Shown here one piece after another: positions 13,821 through 16,118 of a stretch of 16,118 nt of DNA. The position numbers were made by a program, and so were the translations under genes. Position 1 is the stretch's first letter. Every line of letters starts with the position of its first letter. The stretch spans positions 1-16,118 of the forward strand of contig JBHHXR010000053.1 in the NCBI GenBank assembly GCA_046757205.1. Direction: 5' to 3'. The notes beneath the pieces are model-generated. The model searched no databases and had not been told where the DNA came from. It was given only the letters and a program-made list of their open reading frames with translations. The stretch is from JBHHXR01 sp046757205. Its GTDB lineage: Bacteria; Pseudomonadota; Alphaproteobacteria; Rhodobacterales; Rhodobacteraceae.

Positions 13821-14766
13821 GCGGTTCGTTCCAGTCGATTTCCGGCCCGGCGGGCACGATGCCGAGCGGGTTGCGAAACTCGCTGGGCGAGAAGTAGCCC
13901 TGCTTGTAGACGTTGAACCGCACCGTCGCGGCGACGCCCGGCATCTGGTAGATGTCGCGGGCATAGGCCCACAGGTTGGGGTAGTCGATCAGGCGGCGGA
14001 TGTTGCATTTGAAGGCGTAGTGATAGGCGACGTCGAACCGCGCCAGCGTCGGGAACAGGCGCAGGTCGGCCTCGGTGAAGCGCTCGCCGGTCAGGTAACG
14101 GGTGCGGCCAAGCTGGTCCTCGATGGCGTCGAACGTCTCGAAAACTTCCGCGACGGCGGCGTCATAGGCGGCTTGCGTGCGGGCGAACCCGGCGCGGTAG
14201 ACGCCGTTGTTGACGTTCCGGTAGATCCGCGCGTTCCATCTGTCGATATCCTCGACCAGATCGTCGGGGCAGAGGTCCGGCCCACCTTTGAAACGGCGGT
14301 TCAGCATGCGGATGACGTCGGCGGACTCGTTGCTGACGGCGCGGTCCGTCTGCTTGTCCCACAGAAGCGGAACGGTCAGCCGCCCGGTATAGGGCGGCAC
14401 CGCCCGCGCGTAGGTTTCGTGCAGCGCGGTGACACCGAACAGAGGGTCGGCAAACTCGCCATCCGGGTCATAGACCCACCCTTGGTCGGTGCGCCGTGGT
14501 CGCGCATAGGATACGCCGATCTGGCCGTGGAGGTTCTTGAAGGTCAGCGTCAGCAGCGCCCGGTGCGCCCATGGGCAGTTCCATGCCGCCATGATGTGAT
14601 AGCGCCCCGGCGCCGGCGCGAAGCCGCCCTCGCCGGTCGGGCCGGGGCTGCCGTCGGGCGTGATCCAGTTGCGGATGCTGCTGCGGGCGCGGCGGAAGGC
14701 GCCATCGGCGTCGGTGTCGGGCGCCGGGTCGTCCGCCAGGTACCTGCCCTCGATCATCAAGCCCAT
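13807..14766 (-). CDS. Glutathionyl-hydroquinone reductase (YqjG/ECM4 family, Xi-class GST)
   Basis: The product is 319 residues; E. coli YqjG is 328. The catalytic Cys64 is in AWNCPWAHR, followed by the family stretches DPLFGVTALHETYARAVPPYTGRLTVPLLWDKQTDRAVSNESADVIRML and, in the helical domain, RYLTGERFTEADLRLFPTLARFDVAYHYAFKCNIRRL and PGVAATVRFNVYKQGYFSP. Family knowledge: it uses glutathione to reduce glutathionyl-hydroquinones in the cytoplasm, protecting against quinone adducts. The ATG at 14766 is chosen because it begins MGLMIEGRY and has GGAAGG upstream (spacing somewhat long); ATG at 14757 is also possible. An open frame to 14871 upstream is not family-like. Confidence 0.93.
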   Translation of the reverse strand: MGLMIEGRYLADDPAPDTDADGAFRRARSSIRNWITPDGSPGPTGEGGFAPAPGRYHIMAAWNCPWAHRALLTLTFKNLHGQIGVSYARPRRTDQGWVYDPDGEFADPLFGVTALHETYARAVPPYTGRLTVPLLWDKQTDRAVSNESADVIRMLNRRFKGGPDLCPDDLVEDIDRWNARIYRNVNNGVYRAGFARTQAAYDAAVAEVFETFDAIEDQLGRTRYLTGERFTEADLRLFPTLARFDVAYHYAFKCNIRRLIDYPNLWAYARDIYQMPGVAATVRFNVYKQGYFSPSEFRNPLGIVPAGPEIDWNEPHGRG

Positions 14767-15016
14767 GCCGTGGCTCGCCTTCCTTGCTGTGGCCGAGTTG
14801 AAAGTGGCGGGAATCGCGCTGGCGTCAAGGCAAACAGATCGTTTCCGGCACGCCATTCCGCCCGGTAACAAGCCGAAGGCACCGGGCGAGCGCCTGCCCG
14901 TCCCGGCGGGCCCGCGCTCGTCCGGCTCATGTCGATCGGAATCGGATGCGGGCTGTGCGCCTGGGCACGTTCAAGGCGTCGCCCGGTAAGAATCGCATGA
15001 TACCGGTCTCGGCCCC

Positions 15017-15322
15017 CTAGGACGGCGACAGGGACATCGCTTCGTAGGCCATCATGCGCTGATCCGATCCGGCATCTCGCAAGGGCACCAGCGCTTTGTA
15101 GTCGTCTGACTTGTGCCAGGTATCGAGCTTTTCCATCGATTCAAACTCGATCACGAAGATCATCTGATGGCCGTCGCTTTCACCGTTCAGCACCTTCGGC
15201 TGTTTGCCGACCGCGACCGGCCTAGCGCCGTACTTGGCGGCCACGGATCGGGTATTTGCAAGGTAGCTTTCAAATTTCTCCCGGTCGGTCACGGTCACTT
15301 GGGAAATCATGTAGGCCGGCAT
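15017..15322 (-). CDS. DUF1330 family protein
   Basis: The 101-residue protein matches the DUF1330 dimeric ferredoxin-like fold: MPAYMISQVTVTDREKFESYLA, then KYGARPVAVGKQPKVLNGE and IEFESMEKLDTWHKSDDYKALVPLRDAGSDQRMMAYEA. The biochemical role is unknown. The ATG at 15322 has AAAGGA eight bases upstream. It is divergent from an HxlR-type regulator 187 bases away, which suggests that this regulator may control it. About 250 bases separate its end from the reductase start, where I see nothing else. Confidence 0.88.
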   Translation of the reverse strand: MPAYMISQVTVTDREKFESYLANTRSVAAKYGARPVAVGKQPKVLNGESDGHQMIFVIEFESMEKLDTWHKSDDYKALVPLRDAGSDQRMMAYEAMSLSPS

Positions 15323-15451
15323 CGGTGTATCCTTTCTTCGTTGTATCTGACCGCGACCCTTCAGTAGTGATGGGGTCGAGTTCGGTGTCGTATTGCCGCT
15401 TGCCATTTCTCGCATTCGGTGCAGAAATTGACGCTTGCAGTCGATCTAGTG

Positions 15452-15489
15452 ACTTTAATTTTTAAAGGATATAGTTTATAATATAAAGT
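15452..15489. promoter_or_regulatory. AT-rich palindromic promoter/operator between DUF1330 and HxlR genes
   Basis: A perfect TATAAT (15477-15482) lies about 28 bases before the HxlR ATG and fits as its -10. It sits inside the palindrome TTTATA-A-TATAAA (15475-15487). Wider arms ACTTTA (15452-15457) and TAAAGT (15484-15489) form a second inverted repeat. This is the most AT-rich part of the right side and is where an autoregulating HxlR dimer would be expected to bind. The -35 (TTTAAT) is poor. Confidence 0.5.
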
Positions 15490-15509
15490 AACGTTTTCGT
15501 GAGGTCTCG

Positions 15510-16118
15510 ATGACCCGTTCACGCAGCTACAATCTGCTCTGCCCCGTCTCGCGGGCGCTGGACCATGTTGGTGACCGTTGGACGCTTTTGATCCTGCGCG
15601 ACCTGCACGCGGGCCCGGCGCGGTTCAAGGACCTGCAGACCGGCCTTGCCGGCATCGCGTCGAACCTGTTGTCGGACCGGCTGCACGCACTTGAAGCCAG
15701 TGGTCTTGTGCAAAGAAGCCAGTCGGAATTCGGTGTATTCCTCTATTCCCTGACCGATAAGGGCGAGAATACCGATCAGCTGTTGTTTGAACTCGCGCGG
15801 TTCGGCGGGCGTATGCCGCGCCCGTTGGAAATTCGAAAACCCGGCAATCTCAGGACCATCGCGGTTTCGCTGGGAACGGCGTGCAGGAGGGCGGTTGGTC
15901 CCGAACACGATTTCACGGCAACGCTGTTGATCGACGGGGAAGCGTTTAGGCTGCTGGCCGGCGGATGCGATGCCCGAATTCGCGCCGGCGCGGCCGACAA
16001 GCCGGACGTAGTCATGACCACATCCTATGAACCAATGATGGCGCTGGCCGACGGCAACATGTCGCGGGACGAATTCATGTCGAACCACGTCGCGCTGGAG
16101 GTGATGACGCCCGGCAAG
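15510..16118 (+). CDS. HxlR-family transcriptional regulator with C-terminal SCP2-like region (partial)
   Basis: The frame is open from ATG 15510 to the window edge (203 residues seen). The N-terminal winged-helix domain has the HxlR pattern: NLLCPVSRALDHVGDRWTLLILRDL, then GPARFKDLQTGLAGIASNLLSDRLHALEASGLVQR and LYSLTDKG. From about residue 115 to the edge comes a second domain (AVGPEHDFTATLLIDGEAFRLLAGG... SYEPMMALADGNMSRDEFM) that resembles the sterol-carrier-like extension found in some HxlR regulators. HxlR proteins bind DNA as dimers and answer to aromatic, quinone or reactive compounds. GAGG sits five bases before the ATG. The likely target is its own promoter and the divergent DUF1330 gene. 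Confidence 0.85.
   Translation, partial: MTRSRSYNLLCPVSRALDHVGDRWTLLILRDLHAGPARFKDLQTGLAGIASNLLSDRLHALEASGLVQRSQSEFGVFLYSLTDKGENTDQLLFELARFGGRMPRPLEIRKPGNLRTIAVSLGTACRRAVGPEHDFTATLLIDGEAFRLLAGGCDARIRAGAADKPDVVMTTSYEPMMALADGNMSRDEFMSNHVALEVMTPGK

Noticed and set aside
12897..13916. Open plus frame of 339 codons through the LysE and HNH genes
   Set aside because: After the first 13 residues it is an Arg-rich off-frame reading of LysE. Only the start is of interest, as a possible lost N-terminus.
14767..15016. Possible small gene between the reductase and the DUF1330 gene
   Set aside because: No frame has a ribosome site or recognisable protein pattern, and no clear hairpin or repeat stands out.

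Overview
The window looks like chromosomal DNA from a high-GC alphaproteobacterium, probably near Rhizobiales or Rhodobacterales. This is judged from base composition, from the mlaA/mlaC, ridA-GDPD-DUF482 and ccdA-thioredoxin gene sets, and from protein style; no rRNA or marker gene is present to place it more exactly. I see no tRNA, rRNA, CRISPR array, insertion sequence or phage gene.

Layout. Positions 1-1000 (minus strand) hold ccdA and a periplasmic thioredoxin cut by the window edge: an electron-transfer pair with a recognisable promoter whose -10 lies inside an inverted repeat. Positions 1029-1456 hold a small HU-type DNA-binding protein followed by three hairpins. Positions 1623-4918 (minus) hold adenine deaminase and AMP nucleosidase, coupled by a 4-base stop/start overlap. 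Together they would convert AMP to adenine and then to hypoxanthine. A VOC-fold gene is read divergently from them (4983-5423). Positions 5424-6300 hold no intact gene: first a TGCACAC repeat cluster with a 16-bp palindrome, then a run of hairpins, then a wrecked glnK-amtB ammonium-sensing locus in which a fragment of the PII protein is fused to a frameshifted, internally deleted ammonium transporter.

From 6439 comes a bifunctional class A penicillin-binding protein. It converges on mlaC, which follows mlaA (minus, 8505-9846) in an overlapping lipid-trafficking pair. Divergent from mlaA is a tight plus-strand run: ridA, glycerophosphodiester phosphodiesterase, a DUF482/FemAB-like acyltransferase, a pterin-carbinolamine dehydratase that looks decayed, and a LysE-family exporter that may have lost its first residues to a frameshift. 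The exporter overlaps tail-to-tail with a small HNH protein, which itself overlaps the end of a glutathionyl-hydroquinone reductase (minus). The window ends with a divergent pair: a DUF1330 protein (minus) and an HxlR-type regulator (plus) that runs off the edge, with an AT-rich palindromic promoter region between them.

Most genes are ordinary housekeeping or stress functions. The unusual content is gene decay (glnK-amtB, the dehydratase, perhaps the LysE N-terminus) and the unexplained structured stretch at 5426-5739. I did not find a convincing new multi-gene system.
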